Assembly: GCF_000148525.1 (NCBI RefSeq)
Contig: NZ_AEDU01000029.1
Location: forward strand, 26,179-90,178
Direction: 5' to 3'
DNA length: 64,000 nt
Origin: Streptococcus mitis SK564
GTDB lineage: Bacteria; Bacillota; Bacilli; Lactobacillales; Streptococcaceae
Shown piece after piece: positions 37,681 to 47,271 of the stretch (position 1 is the stretch's first letter; every line of letters begins with the position of its first letter). The translations under genes were made by a program, and so were the position numbers. The notes beneath the pieces are model-generated. The model ran no database searches. It worked only from the letters and a program-made list of their open reading frames with translations, and was not told the origin of the DNA.

Positions 37681-39115
37681 ATCCATAAAGTGGAATGCAT
37701 TATTAAATATTGTCCTGACGCTATCAAATATCATTTTCCCATTAATCACTTTTCCTTATATATCTAGAATATTGAATCCAACTGGTATAGGTTTAACTTC
37801 ATTTTTTAGTTCAATAGGGAATTATGGTATTTTACTTGCTTCTATGGGAATTTCAACTTATGGTATCAAAGCAGTAGCAAGTGTTAGAGATGATAGAGAT
37901 AAGTTGTCAAAGGTAGTACAGGAGTTAATGATTATAAACGTTGCTATGTCTATAATAACAACTGTAATACTATTATTTATGACTATATTTATAACACAAT
38001 TGAATAGAGAATTTTCACTCCTATTGATCACATGTGGGACTATTTTATCTTCTCCTTTCGCCTTAAATTGGTTGTATAGTGGAATGGAAGAATATACTTA
38101 TATTACTACCCGGTCAGTAGTGTTTAAAATTCTATCATTAATATTGATTTTTCTACTTGTGAAAAGGCCAGAGGATTATATTGTTTTTGCTAGTATTTCA
38201 TTGTTTTCTTCTCTAAGTTCAAATATCTTAAATCTATGGCATAGCCGACATTTCATTAATATTAAATTATATAAAAATTTACAATTTAAACATCATTTTA
38301 AACCAATGTGGTATTTATTTGCATCATTACTTGCAGTAAATATTTATACTAATTTAGATACAGTGATGCTCGGTTTTATTAATGGTAATGAGGATGTGGG
38401 ATACTATTCTGTGGCATCAAAGGTTAAGTGGATTTTGCTTTCTCTTATTACATCTATTAGTGCAGTTTTGCTACCGAGACTTTCATTTTATATTAGTAAA
38501 AATGACACCTCGAATTTTAGAAAAATATTAAAGGAGTCATCTGCGGTTATATTTTTTATTGCGATTCCATTGATGGTATTCTTTATTGTAGAGGCGAAAG
38601 ATAGTATCTTATTACTAGGAGGAAGTCAGTATCTTCCTGCGACTTTAGCGATGCAAATACTTATGCCAATTTTACTTATTTCTGGTTTCTCGAATATTAC
38701 AGGAAATCAAATATTGATTCCAATGAATAGAGAAAAATATTTTATGGTTGCAGTAACGATTGGTGCTGTGATTAATCTTATTTTGAACCTACTGTTAATG
38801 CCTAAGTTTGGAATTATTGGTGCTTCTGTCGCAACTCTTTTTGCGGAATTGTCGCAGATGACGGTACAATTACATTTTTCAAAAGAATATTTAGTATCAA
38901 ATATATCGATAAAGAGTTTGGTTAATGTGATAATTGCAACAGTTGTTTCTACAGTACCACTAATCATTTTGAATCAGCTGATAACGATAACTATACCATT
39001 TTATTCTCTAATGCTAGAAGGTTTTGCTTTCTTTTCATTATATTTAGTAATTCTGCTTTTATTAAAGGAGGAAGTGACGATTCAATTATTTTCTCTTCTT
39101 GCAAAGAAGAAGTAA
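37670..39115 (+). CDS. wzx: Capsule repeat-unit flippase Wzx
   Basis: Polytopic membrane protein (481 residues, about twelve to fourteen segments) of the MOP/polysaccharide transporter superfamily. Pattern matches: LSNIIFPLITFPYISRILNP near the N-terminus, FFSSIGNYGILLASMGI, and the central GNEDVGYYSVASKVKW. It moves the lipid-linked repeat unit to the outer leaflet for Wzy. Its ATG lies inside the end of the HAD gene, implying coupled translation. Confidence 0.9.
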   Translation: MGNKSIKWNALLNIVLTLSNIIFPLITFPYISRILNPTGIGLTSFFSSIGNYGILLASMGISTYGIKAVASVRDDRDKLSKVVQELMIINVAMSIITTVILLFMTIFITQLNREFSLLLITCGTILSSPFALNWLYSGMEEYTYITTRSVVFKILSLILIFLLVKRPEDYIVFASISLFSSLSSNILNLWHSRHFINIKLYKNLQFKHHFKPMWYLFASLLAVNIYTNLDTVMLGFINGNEDVGYYSVASKVKWILLSLITSISAVLLPRLSFYISKNDTSNFRKILKESSAVIFFIAIPLMVFFIVEAKDSILLLGGSQYLPATLAMQILMPILLISGFSNITGNQILIPMNREKYFMVAVTIGAVINLILNLLLMPKFGIIGASVATLFAELSQMTVQLHFSKEYLVSNISIKSLVNVIIATVVSTVPLIILNQLITITIPFYSLMLEGFAFFSLYLVILLLLKEEVTIQLFSLLAKKK

Positions 39116-39178
39116 ATTGGTCAGAAATTGAAATGTATAAACAAATAAAGAATTTAATTATTGATTTAGGAGGAAATC

Positions 39179-40264
39179 ATGAAGATAATGCTAGTTTTTG
39201 GTACACGTCCAGAAGCGATAAAAATGTGTCCATTAGTGAATGAGTTGAAAAAACAGGCAGATATGGAAACAGTTGTTTGTGTAACTGGTCAACACAAGGA
39301 GATGGTTAGCCCTGTTTTGGAATTGTTTGGAGTTCAACCAGACTATGATTTAGAAATAATGAAAGCTAATCAAACCTTGTTCTCTATAACAACAAGTATT
39401 TTAGAAAAAATTAAACCTGTTTTAGAAGAAGAACAACCAGATATTGTTCTAGTTCATGGTGACACTACTACAACATATGCAGCAGCTTTGGCAGCATTTT
39501 ATCTTGGAATTAAGGTTGGCCATGTTGAAGCTGGGTTACGAACTTACAACCTGCAAAGTCCCTTCCCAGAAGAATTTAATAGACAATCGACTTCTATTAT
39601 TGCAAATTATCATTTTGCTCCAACTGAATTGGCTAAAGAAAATCTTTTAAAAGAGGGTAGAGAGAATGTTTATGTAACTGGAAATACAGTTATTGATGCA
39701 CTTACAACTACAGTACAAAAGGATTATACACACCCTGATTTAGATTTAAACGTTGACACTCGTCTTATTCTACTGACTGCTCATAGACGTGAAAATCTCG
39801 GAGAACCTATGAAACACATGTTTAGAGCTGTTAAACGAGTTTTAAATGAATATGACGATGTTAAGGTAATTTATCCAATTCATAAGAATCCCTTGGTGCG
39901 TGAAACAGCTGCGGAAATTTTTGGAGATACAGAACGTATTCAGATTATTGAACCTTTGGATGTTCTTGATTTTCATAATTTCATGAATCATAGTTACATG
40001 ATTTTAACTGATTCAGGAGGAGTTCAGGAAGAGGCTCCTTCTTTAGGAAAACCTGTATTGGTCATGCGAGATACGACAGAAAGACCTGAAGGAGTAGCTG
40101 CCGGAACGTTGAAATTGGTTGGAACTGATGAGGAGACTATTTATCAAAACTTTAAGATGCTTTTAAACGATTCCGAAGAATATAAAAAAATGAGTCAAGC
40201 TAGTAATCCTTATGGAAATGGTGATGCTAGTAAACAGATTGTTCGTATTTTACGCGGAATTTAA
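39179..40264 (+). CDS. mnaA: UDP-N-acetylglucosamine 2-epimerase
   Basis: Cytosolic enzyme converting UDP-GlcNAc to UDP-ManNAc (361 residues, complete). Family blocks: FGTRPEAIKMCPLV, VTGQHKEM, VHGDTTTTYAAALAAF, HVEAGLRT, FPEEFNRQ, LTAHRRENLGEPM, IHKNPLVRE and TDSGGVQEEAPSLGKPVLVMR. It supplies the donor for the WecG-type transferase at the start of the locus, so the repeat unit should contain ManNAc. Good AGGAGG ribosome site. In ManNAc-containing pneumococcal loci that I recall (e.g. 19F) mnaA is followed by rml genes; here a decayed rmlA piece follows. Confidence 0.95.
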   Translation: MKIMLVFGTRPEAIKMCPLVNELKKQADMETVVCVTGQHKEMVSPVLELFGVQPDYDLEIMKANQTLFSITTSILEKIKPVLEEEQPDIVLVHGDTTTTYAAALAAFYLGIKVGHVEAGLRTYNLQSPFPEEFNRQSTSIIANYHFAPTELAKENLLKEGRENVYVTGNTVIDALTTTVQKDYTHPDLDLNVDTRLILLTAHRRENLGEPMKHMFRAVKRVLNEYDDVKVIYPIHKNPLVRETAAEIFGDTERIQIIEPLDVLDFHNFMNHSYMILTDSGGVQEEAPSLGKPVLVMRDTTERPEGVAAGTLKLVGTDEETIYQNFKMLLNDSEEYKKMSQASNPYGNGDASKQIVRILRGI

Positions 40265-40299
40265 GTGAGACCAAATAAAGTAATAAAAAGTACTATCTT

Positions 40300-40456
40300 A
40301 TAAAAGGTATTGATCTTGTAGCTGATTCGGGAACATGTTTATATTCTTTGACTCGAGCTACATTAAAATAACTTATGCTGATTTATGATAGATCGATAAT
40401 TTGATACTACTTTGGATATTGATGTTAGCAGTGATTAGGGATGTTTTGATTAATTC
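40300..40456 (+). pseudogene. Decayed 5' fragment of rmlA
   Basis: About 157 bases align with the first 158 bases of the intact rmlA at 42362, roughly four bases in five identical by eye, with one single-base deletion. Matching anchors include AAAGGTATT, TTTATAT.CTTTGACTCG, ATTGATGTT and GATTAGGGAT.TTTGATTA. The start codon is ATA, a CAG codon has become TAA, and a frameshift follows, so it is not expressed. The bases just upstream (GTGAGAC) also resemble the region before intact rmlA (GTGAAAC). It lies 36 bases after mnaA. Confidence 0.85.
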
Positions 40457-40618
40457 AACTTTTCAGAATTCACCTTGCTTTCTAGATTTTCTTCTGATTT
40501 TTATCATTACTTCAGTAAGTTAAATCGTCTATTTACTAGAGTTAAAACTTTTAAAAAAGCCATTGATTGTTAAATCATGTTTTAGATATGGTCAAACATA
40601 AATTTAGGAGGGGTTAGT
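40457..40618. other. AT-rich gap after the rmlA fragment
   Basis: The remainder of the 354-base gap between mnaA and the next glycosyltransferase. I see no gene, terminator or promoter of note apart from the AGGAGGGG ribosome site at 40606-40613. It may be further decayed rmlA sequence, but similarity is not visible by eye. Confidence 0.4.
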
Positions 40619-41728
40619 TTGAAGATTGTAATTCCAAGAATTATTCATAACAAAGAGCAACTGACCTGGGATTGGTCCGGGACAATAACTAATATAAAAA
40701 AATATTTAGGGAAATACGAGATTGTTGAGGAACAGAATATTTTCTATACTTTTAGAATGAATGTGCACAAAGTGCTTGTTCGTTTAGGTATTAGAAAATC
40801 TGATATGAACATGACGTATATAAAATATGCTGAAAATCAAGTTCATCTATCGCCAGAGGATATTTGCCTCACGTTTGATGAATTTCCTTTATCTTTTTCT
40901 GATAATCCAATTTATGTCTATCAAGACTTGAATCTTCATTATTTGATAGAGAGTTCTCAAAACAATAGTCAATCGTTCAAATATAGTGGTTTTCAAAACG
41001 TCCCGGCTGATATTCTAGATAGACGAATGAGAAAACAGGAAATATTTTATAATCAAGCTACTGGAATATTTACTATGAGTAAATGGTTTTCAGAATACTT
41101 GATAGCTCAACAAGGGCTTCCAGTTGAAAAAGTTCATTATGTGGGGGCAGGAACAAATATGAATAATCTATCTCTTGACCACTCTCATAAGGAACGCAAT
41201 AAGTTTTTATTTATTGGTAAAGATTTTTTTCGTAAAGGAGGAGATCTTGTTTATAACGCTTTTGTCTATTTGCAAAATAATCTCATGCCGGAGGCAGAGT
41301 TGTACATTATAGGTCCTTCAGATGTTCCGATGGAATTTAACAATCCGAATGTTTATTTTTTAGGTAATCTACCAGCTGATAAGGTACAATGTTATTATAA
41401 TCTTTGTGATGTATTTGTTTTACCTTCTAGATTTGAGGCATTTGGAATTGTATTTGTTGAATCTCTTTGCTATGGTTTACCATGTATCGGTCGTGATTTA
41501 ATGGAAATGCCAAACCTAATTCAAAATAATGAAACTGGATTATTATTACCTGTTGAAGAGGAAAATCCACAGGTTTTAGCTGACATAATGTATAATTTGA
41601 TAAAAGATGAAAACTTTTTTAAAAATGTTCAGACTAAACAAGATTATTATAAAGCAGAATATTCGTGGGACACGGTTGCTAAAAGAATGATTTCAATTAT
41701 GAAGCAAGATATGAACAACAATCTATAA
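40619..41728 (+). CDS. Family 4 glycosyltransferase
   Basis: 369-residue GT-B fold retaining glycosyltransferase. The C-terminal nucleotide-sugar domain is clear: KFLFIGKDFFRKGGDLVYNA, YFLGNLPADKVQCYYN, the catalytic-type VFVLPSRFEAFGIVFVESLC (EX7E) and YNLIKDENFF. The N-terminal domain has TMSKWFSEYLIAQQG. It starts at TTG behind a strong AGGAGGGG. It stands alone, bordered on both sides by non-coding stretches of decayed appearance, so it looks like a later addition to the locus. Sugar specificity is unknown. Confidence 0.82.
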   Translation: MKIVIPRIIHNKEQLTWDWSGTITNIKKYLGKYEIVEEQNIFYTFRMNVHKVLVRLGIRKSDMNMTYIKYAENQVHLSPEDICLTFDEFPLSFSDNPIYVYQDLNLHYLIESSQNNSQSFKYSGFQNVPADILDRRMRKQEIFYNQATGIFTMSKWFSEYLIAQQGLPVEKVHYVGAGTNMNNLSLDHSHKERNKFLFIGKDFFRKGGDLVYNAFVYLQNNLMPEAELYIIGPSDVPMEFNNPNVYFLGNLPADKVQCYYNLCDVFVLPSRFEAFGIVFVESLCYGLPCIGRDLMEMPNLIQNNETGLLLPVEEENPQVLADIMYNLIKDENFFKNVQTKQDYYKAEYSWDTVAKRMISIMKQDMNNNL

Positions 41729-42280
41729 GTGAAAAATTAAAATATATTCTAGTTTAACGGTCTATTCCTACTAACAGTAATATTGAGAGACATTTTAAAA
41801 ATACAAGTTATACGTATAGTGACTTCTCCTAATTCTGACAAGGTGAAAAGATTATTTAAAACCTAATTTAAAAGATTAGACGAAGCTAAATTCAGCTTAT
41901 TGAATAAAAATAATTTGGTCTAGAGATTTTCTTGTCAGTCTTATTCATTTTTGCCGAACCTTGTGAGTTGTTTGCAACTACCAGAATACACAAAGAACAG
42001 AATCTCTTAGCATCATTGAATAGAACAATATCTGCATAAATTTCAGATATAACTAGTGGTGCAGAAGGTGGATTTTTGAAAATAAGAATTCTTTGTAGAG
42101 CTATTTTACTAGCTGGTGAAGAATTGTTTTTCAATTTTTCGTACAGATTACAATAATGTTATGGTGGGTTTAAATTTCTTTGTTGGTTGTGTTTGATGAA
42201 TAGAGATGCACGTATCGAAATTCAAGATAGTGGTGATATCACTTGCTTAATCTCTTCTCCAGTATTTGTAGTAGAATTAA
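41729..42280. other. Non-coding, probably degraded DNA before rmlA
   Basis: About 550 AT-rich bases with scattered stops in every frame. The longest open stretches are an 80-codon minus-strand frame (41892-42134) and a 32-codon plus-strand frame (42196-42294, NRDARIEIQDSGDITCL...), neither with a recognisable family; the latter resembles a protein tail and may be a gene remnant. No intact insertion sequence or terminal inverted repeats were seen. Confidence 0.45.
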
Positions 42281-42330
42281 GTGTTCTTGATTAAAATAAA
42301 GAACACAACACTTTTTATTCAGTGTTGTGT
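42281..42330 (+). promoter_or_regulatory. Two overlapping, mutually exclusive hairpins before rmlA
   Basis: Hairpin 1 pairs GTGTTCTT (42281-42288) with AAGAACAC (42299-42306). Hairpin 2 pairs ACACAACACT (42303-42312) with AGTGTTGTGT (42321-42330), a perfect 10-base stem. They share ACAC at 42303-42306, so only one can form. Hairpin 2 lacks a U-tract, so it is not a standard terminator. The rmlA ATG is 32 bases further. Confidence 0.55.
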
Positions 42331-42361
42331 ATTGGGTGAAACGAAAGGAACGATTGTACTT

Positions 42362-43231
42362 ATGAAAGGTATTATTCTAGCAGGTGGTTCGGGGACACGT
42401 TTATATCCTTTGACTCGCGCTGCATCAAAACAGCTTATGCCGGTTTATGATAAACCGATGATTTACTACCCACTTTCAACATTGATGTTGGCTGGGATTA
42501 GGGATATTTTGATTATTTCCACTCCACAGGATTTGCATCGATTCAAAGAGCTTCTTCAAGATGGCTCTGAGTTTGGGATTCAATTGTCTTATGCAGAGCA
42601 ACCAAGTCCAGATGGTTTGGCACAAGCCTTTATTATTGGTGAAGAATTTATTGGTGATGATAGCGTTGCTCTGATCTTAGGTGACAATATCTATCACGGT
42701 CCTGGTCTTTCTAAGATGTTACAAAAGGCAGCAAGCAAGGATTCAGGAGCGACTGTCTTTGGCTATCACGTGAAGGATCCAGAACGCTTTGGTGTTGTTG
42801 AGTTTGACAAAGACATGAACGCCATTTCTATCGAAGAAAAGCCAGAACATCCTCGTTCAAATTATGCAGTTACAGGCCTCTATTTCTACGATAATGATGT
42901 AGTAGAGATTGCCAAAAATATAAAACCAAGCCCGCGTGGTGAATTGGAAATTACAGATGTCAACAAGGCTTACCTAGATCGTGGAGATTTATCGGTTGAG
43001 GTTATGGGACGTGGATTTGCTTGGTTGGATACTGGCACTCATGAAAGTTTACTAGAGGCTTCACAGTACATCGAAACAGTCCAACGGATGCAAAATGTTC
43101 AGGTAGCAAACTTAGAAGAAATTGCTTACCGTATGGGCTATATCAGTCGCGAAGATGTATTGGCCTTAGCCCAGCCACTTAAGAAAAATGAATACGGGCA
43201 GTATCTGCTCCGTTTGATTGGAGAAGCATAG
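42362..43231 (+). CDS. rmlA: Glucose-1-phosphate thymidylyltransferase
   Basis: First enzyme of dTDP-L-rhamnose synthesis: Glc-1-P plus dTTP to dTDP-glucose (289 residues, standard). The nucleotide-binding motif [26 protein letters not shown] and the [20 protein letters not shown] block are intact. The frame is open further upstream, but ATG 42362 begins the canonical [13 protein letters not shown] and follows AAAGGAA. rmlC starts immediately after the stop. From here to the end of glf, codon use returns toward that of the core genes. Confidence 0.97.
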   Translation: MKGIILAGGSGTRLYPLTRAASKQLMPVYDKPMIYYPLSTLMLAGIRDILIISTPQDLHRFKELLQDGSEFGIQLSYAEQPSPDGLAQAFIIGEEFIGDDSVALILGDNIYHGPGLSKMLQKAASKDSGATVFGYHVKDPERFGVVEFDKDMNAISIEEKPEHPRSNYAVTGLYFYDNDVVEIAKNIKPSPRGELEITDVNKAYLDRGDLSVEVMGRGFAWLDTGTHESLLEASQYIETVQRMQNVQVANLEEIAYRMGYISREDVLALAQPLKKNEYGQYLLRLIGEA

Positions 43232-43825
43232 ATGACAGATAATTTTTTCGGAAAGACGCTTGCAGCACGCAAGGTTGATGCAATTCCAGGTATGTTGGAG
43301 TTTGATATCCCTGTTCATGGTGATAATCGTGGCTGGTTTAAAGAAAATTTCCAAAAGGAAAAAATGCTCCCACTTGGATTTCCAGAGTCTTTCTTTGCAG
43401 AAGGAAAGTTGCAAAACAATGTATCCTTCTCACGTAAACAGGTTCTCCGTGGCCTCCACGCAGAACCTTGGGATAAGTACATCTCTGTAGCAGATGGTGG
43501 GAAAGTTCTGGGTTCTTGGGTTGATCTACGCGAGGGCGAAACTTTCGGAAATACCTATCAAACAGTAATTGATGCAAGTAAGGGAATCTTTGTTCCTAGA
43601 GGTGTGGCCAATGGTTTCCAAGTCCTATCAGATACAGTTTCTTATAGTTATCTGGTCAATGATTACTGGGCTCTTGAACTCAAACCCAAGTATGCCTTTG
43701 TAAACTATGCTGATCCAAGTCTTGGCATCGAATGGGAAAATCTTGCAGAAGCAGAGGTTTCAGAAGCAGATAAAAATCATCCACTACTTAAGGATGTAAA
43801 ACCTTTGAAAAAAGAAGATTTGTAA
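43232..43825 (+). CDS. rmlC: dTDP-4-dehydrorhamnose 3,5-epimerase
   Basis: Third step of dTDP-L-rhamnose synthesis (197 residues, cupin fold). Recognisable blocks are FDIPVHGDNRGWFKENFQ, NVSFSRKQVLRGLHAEPWDKY with the catalytic His, and GIFVPRGVANGFQVLSD. No bases separate the rmlA stop from its ATG. The product is the streptococcal type, slightly longer than the enterobacterial enzyme. It lies between rmlA and rmlB as usual in streptococci. Confidence 0.95.
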   Translation: MTDNFFGKTLAARKVDAIPGMLEFDIPVHGDNRGWFKENFQKEKMLPLGFPESFFAEGKLQNNVSFSRKQVLRGLHAEPWDKYISVADGGKVLGSWVDLREGETFGNTYQTVIDASKGIFVPRGVANGFQVLSDTVSYSYLVNDYWALELKPKYAFVNYADPSLGIEWENLAEAEVSEADKNHPLLKDVKPLKKEDL

Positions 43826-44885
<1,060 letters not shown>

Positions 44886-44887
<2 letters not shown>

Positions 44888-44913
44888 AAAGCAGGAAATC
44901 GCTGCTTTTTATT
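44886..44913 (+). terminator. Terminator-like hairpin overlapping the rmlB stop
   Basis: AAAAAGCAG (44886-44894) pairs perfectly with CTGCTTTTT (44902-44910) around a seven-base loop, followed by ATTGC. It begins inside the rmlB TAA. The U-tract is short but contained in the stem end, so termination may be partial; rmlD and glf lie downstream. Confidence 0.6.
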
Positions 44914-44952
44914 GCTATATTGGGAAGAGTTGCAAATTAGAAAGGTATAGAT

Positions 44953-45804
44953 ATGATTTTAATTACAGGAGCAAATGGTCAATTAGGAACTGAACTTCGT
45001 TATTTATTGGATGAGCGTAATGAAGAATACGTAGCAGTAGATGTGGCTGAGATGGACATTACCAATGCAGAAATGGTTGAGAAGGTTTTTGAAGAGGTGA
45101 AACCAACTTTAGTCTACCACTGTGCAGCCTACACCGCTGTTGATGCAGCAGAGGATGAAGGGAAAGAATTGGATTTTGCCATCAATGTGACGGGGACGGA
45201 AAATGTCGCAAAAGCATCTGAAAAGCATGGTGCGACTTTAGTTTATATTTCTACTGACTATGTCTTTGACGGTAAGAAACCAGTTGGACAAGAGTGGGAA
45301 GTTGATGACCGACCAGATCCACAGACAGAATATGGACGCACTAAGCGTATGGGAGAAGAGTTAGTTGAGAAGCATGTATCTAATTTCTATATTATCCGTA
45401 CTGCCTGGGTATTTGGAAATTATGGCAAAAACTTCGTTTTTACCATGCAAAATCTTGCGAAAAATCATAAGACTTTAACAGTTGTAAATGACCAGCACGG
45501 TCGTCCGACTTGGACTCGTACCTTGGCTGAGTTCATGACCTACCTAGCTGCAAACCGCAAGGAATTTGGTTATTATCATTTGTCAAATGATGCGACAGAA
45601 GACACGACTTGGTATGATTTTGCAGTTGAAATTTTGAAAGATACAGATGTGGAAATCAAGCCAGTAGATTCCAGTCAATTTCCAGCAAAAGCTAAACGTC
45701 CGCTAAACTCAACGATGAGCCTGACTAAAGCTAAAGCTACTGGATTTGTTATTCCAACTTGGCAAGATGCCTTGAAAGAATTTTACAAACAAGAAGTGAG
45801 ATAA
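44953..45804 (+). CDS. rmlD: dTDP-4-dehydrorhamnose reductase
   Basis: Final step giving dTDP-L-rhamnose (283 residues, SDR fold). Landmarks: LITGANGQLGTEL, YHCAAYTAVDAAEDE, YISTDYVFDGKKP, the catalytic YGRTKRMGEE, RTAWVFGNYGKNFV and RPLNSTMSLTKAK. AAAGG lies upstream of ATG at 44953. It is set apart from rmlB by a 65-base gap containing the hairpin. Confidence 0.96.
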   Translation: MILITGANGQLGTELRYLLDERNEEYVAVDVAEMDITNAEMVEKVFEEVKPTLVYHCAAYTAVDAAEDEGKELDFAINVTGTENVAKASEKHGATLVYISTDYVFDGKKPVGQEWEVDDRPDPQTEYGRTKRMGEELVEKHVSNFYIIRTAWVFGNYGKNFVFTMQNLAKNHKTLTVVNDQHGRPTWTRTLAEFMTYLAANRKEFGYYHLSNDATEDTTWYDFAVEILKDTDVEIKPVDSSQFPAKAKRPLNSTMSLTKAKATGFVIPTWQDALKEFYKQEVR

Positions 45805-45863
45805 GTAGTAGAATGATTTTCTAGTCTAATAAAAGAGGCAGATAAACTCCAAAGGAGCATAAG

Positions 45864-46967
45864 ATGTACGATTATCTTGTTGTCGGTGCTGGTCTCTTTG
45901 GTGCAGTCTTTGCCCATGAAGCAGCCTTAAAAGGAAAAAAAGTAAAAGTCATTGAAAAACGAAATCATATCGCGGGTAATATCTATACTCGTGAAGAGGA
46001 AGGGATTCAAGTTCATCAGTATGGTGCTCATATTTTCCATACTTCTGACAAGGAGATTTGGGATTATGTAAATCAGTTTGCAGAGTTTAACCGTTATACC
46101 AATTCTCCTGTTGCAAATTATAAGGGAGAGATTTATAACCTTCCATTCAATATGAATACCTTTAATAAACTTTGGGGAGTTGTAACGCCAGCAGAAGCAC
46201 AAGCCAAGATTGATGAGCAACGTGCTGTTTTAAATGGCAAAACTCCTGAAAATTTGGAAGAACAGGCGATCTCTCTTGTAGGCACAGACATCTACGAAAA
46301 ATTAATCAAAGATTATACAGAGAAACAGTGGGGCAAGCCAACTACAGAACTTCCAGCTTTTATCATTCGCCGTTTGCCAGTACGCCTGACCTATGATAAC
46401 AACTATTTTAATGATACCTATCAAGGGATTCCAATTGGTGGTTATACTCAAATAGTTGAAAAAATGTTGGATCATGAAAACATTGATGTAGAAACAAATG
46501 TTGATTTCTTTGCCAATAAAGAGCAATATCTGAAAGATTTTCCTAAGATTGTCTTTACGGGGATGATTGATGAGTTCTTCGACTATGAGTTGGGAGAACT
46601 AGAGTACCGTAGTCTTCGTTTTGAAAACGAGACCTTGGATATGGAAAATTACCAAGGAAATGCAGTTGTGAACTATACAGATGCAGATACCCCATATACT
46701 CGCATTATTGAACACAAACATTTTGAGTTTGGAAATCAAGAAAAGACGATCATTACTAAAGAATATTCTAAAACATGGGAAAAAGGTGATGAGCCTTATT
46801 ATCCAGTTAATAATGATCGTAATAATCATTTATATAAATCATATAAAAAATTGGCTGATGAGCAAGGGAAGGTTATTTTTGGTGGCCGTTTAGGACATTA
46901 TCGTTATTACGATATGCACCAAGTAATTGGAGCAGCCTTGCAGTGTGTGAGAAATGAGTTAGATTAA
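45864..46967 (+). CDS. glf: UDP-galactopyranose mutase
   Basis: FAD enzyme interconverting UDP-Galp and UDP-Galf (367 residues). The dinucleotide-binding YLVVGAGLFGAVFAHEA, EKRNHIAGNIYT, HQYGAHIFHT, FTGMIDEFFDYELGELEYRSL and the C-terminal GGRLGHYRYYDM are typical. It indicates galactofuranose in the capsule repeat. AAAGGAG precedes ATG. A BOX element begins at the last base of its stop codon. Last gene of the capsule operon. Confidence 0.97.
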   Translation: MYDYLVVGAGLFGAVFAHEAALKGKKVKVIEKRNHIAGNIYTREEEGIQVHQYGAHIFHTSDKEIWDYVNQFAEFNRYTNSPVANYKGEIYNLPFNMNTFNKLWGVVTPAEAQAKIDEQRAVLNGKTPENLEEQAISLVGTDIYEKLIKDYTEKQWGKPTTELPAFIIRRLPVRLTYDNNYFNDTYQGIPIGGYTQIVEKMLDHENIDVETNVDFFANKEQYLKDFPKIVFTGMIDEFFDYELGELEYRSLRFENETLDMENYQGNAVVNYTDADTPYTRIIEHKHFEFGNQEKTIITKEYSKTWEKGDEPYYPVNNDRNNHLYKSYKKLADEQGKVIFGGRLGHYRYYDMHQVIGAALQCVRNELD

Positions 46968-47070
46968 TACTCAATGAAAATCAAAGAGCAAACTAGGAAG
47001 CTAGCCGCAGGCTGTACTTGAGTACGGTAAGGCGACGCTGACACGGTTTGAAGAGATTCTCGAAGAGTAT
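46967..47070 (-). repeat. BOX element abutting glf, A-C form without boxB
   Basis: 104-base element in reverse orientation with boxC joined directly to boxA (core GGTAAGGCGACGCTGACAC) and no boxB unit. Its first base is the last base of the glf stop codon. Confidence 0.88.
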
Positions 47071-47120
47071 AGACAAGTAAAACTGACTACCAGTTATTAT
47101 TTATAATAGTATAAAAAATT

Positions 47121-47152
47121 CCTTGACTACCTAATGTAGTTGAGGTTTTTTG
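47121..47152 (+). terminator. Terminator at the end of the capsule locus
   Basis: CCTTGACTAC (47121-47130) pairs with GTAGTTGAGG (47136-47145), two wobbles, and is followed by TTTTTTG. Confidence 0.75.
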
Positions 47153-47217
47153 ATATTATTCATATTTTCGCAGAGTTGTTGTTTAAAAAATAAGTTTCTA
47201 AAATTCAGAAAATTCTA

Positions 47218-47246
47218 TTGACAGGACTTGAAAAAGAGTCTATAAT
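47218..47246 (+). promoter_or_regulatory. aliA promoter
   Basis: Perfect consensus: TTGACA (47218-47223), 17-base spacer, TATAAT (47241-47246), 26 bases before the aliA ATG. Separates aliA transcription from the capsule operon. Confidence 0.88.
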
Positions 47247-47271
47247 GAATAAAAAAACAAAGGAGAAGACT

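Noticed and set aside
41892..42134. 80-codon minus-strand open frame in the gap before rmlA
   Set aside because: No ribosome site, no family resemblance and it lies in AT-rich, apparently decayed DNA.
41729..42361. Possible insertion-sequence remnant in the gap before rmlA
   Set aside because: No transposase motif, terminal inverted repeats or target duplication could be found; the only palindromes are the two overlapping hairpins.
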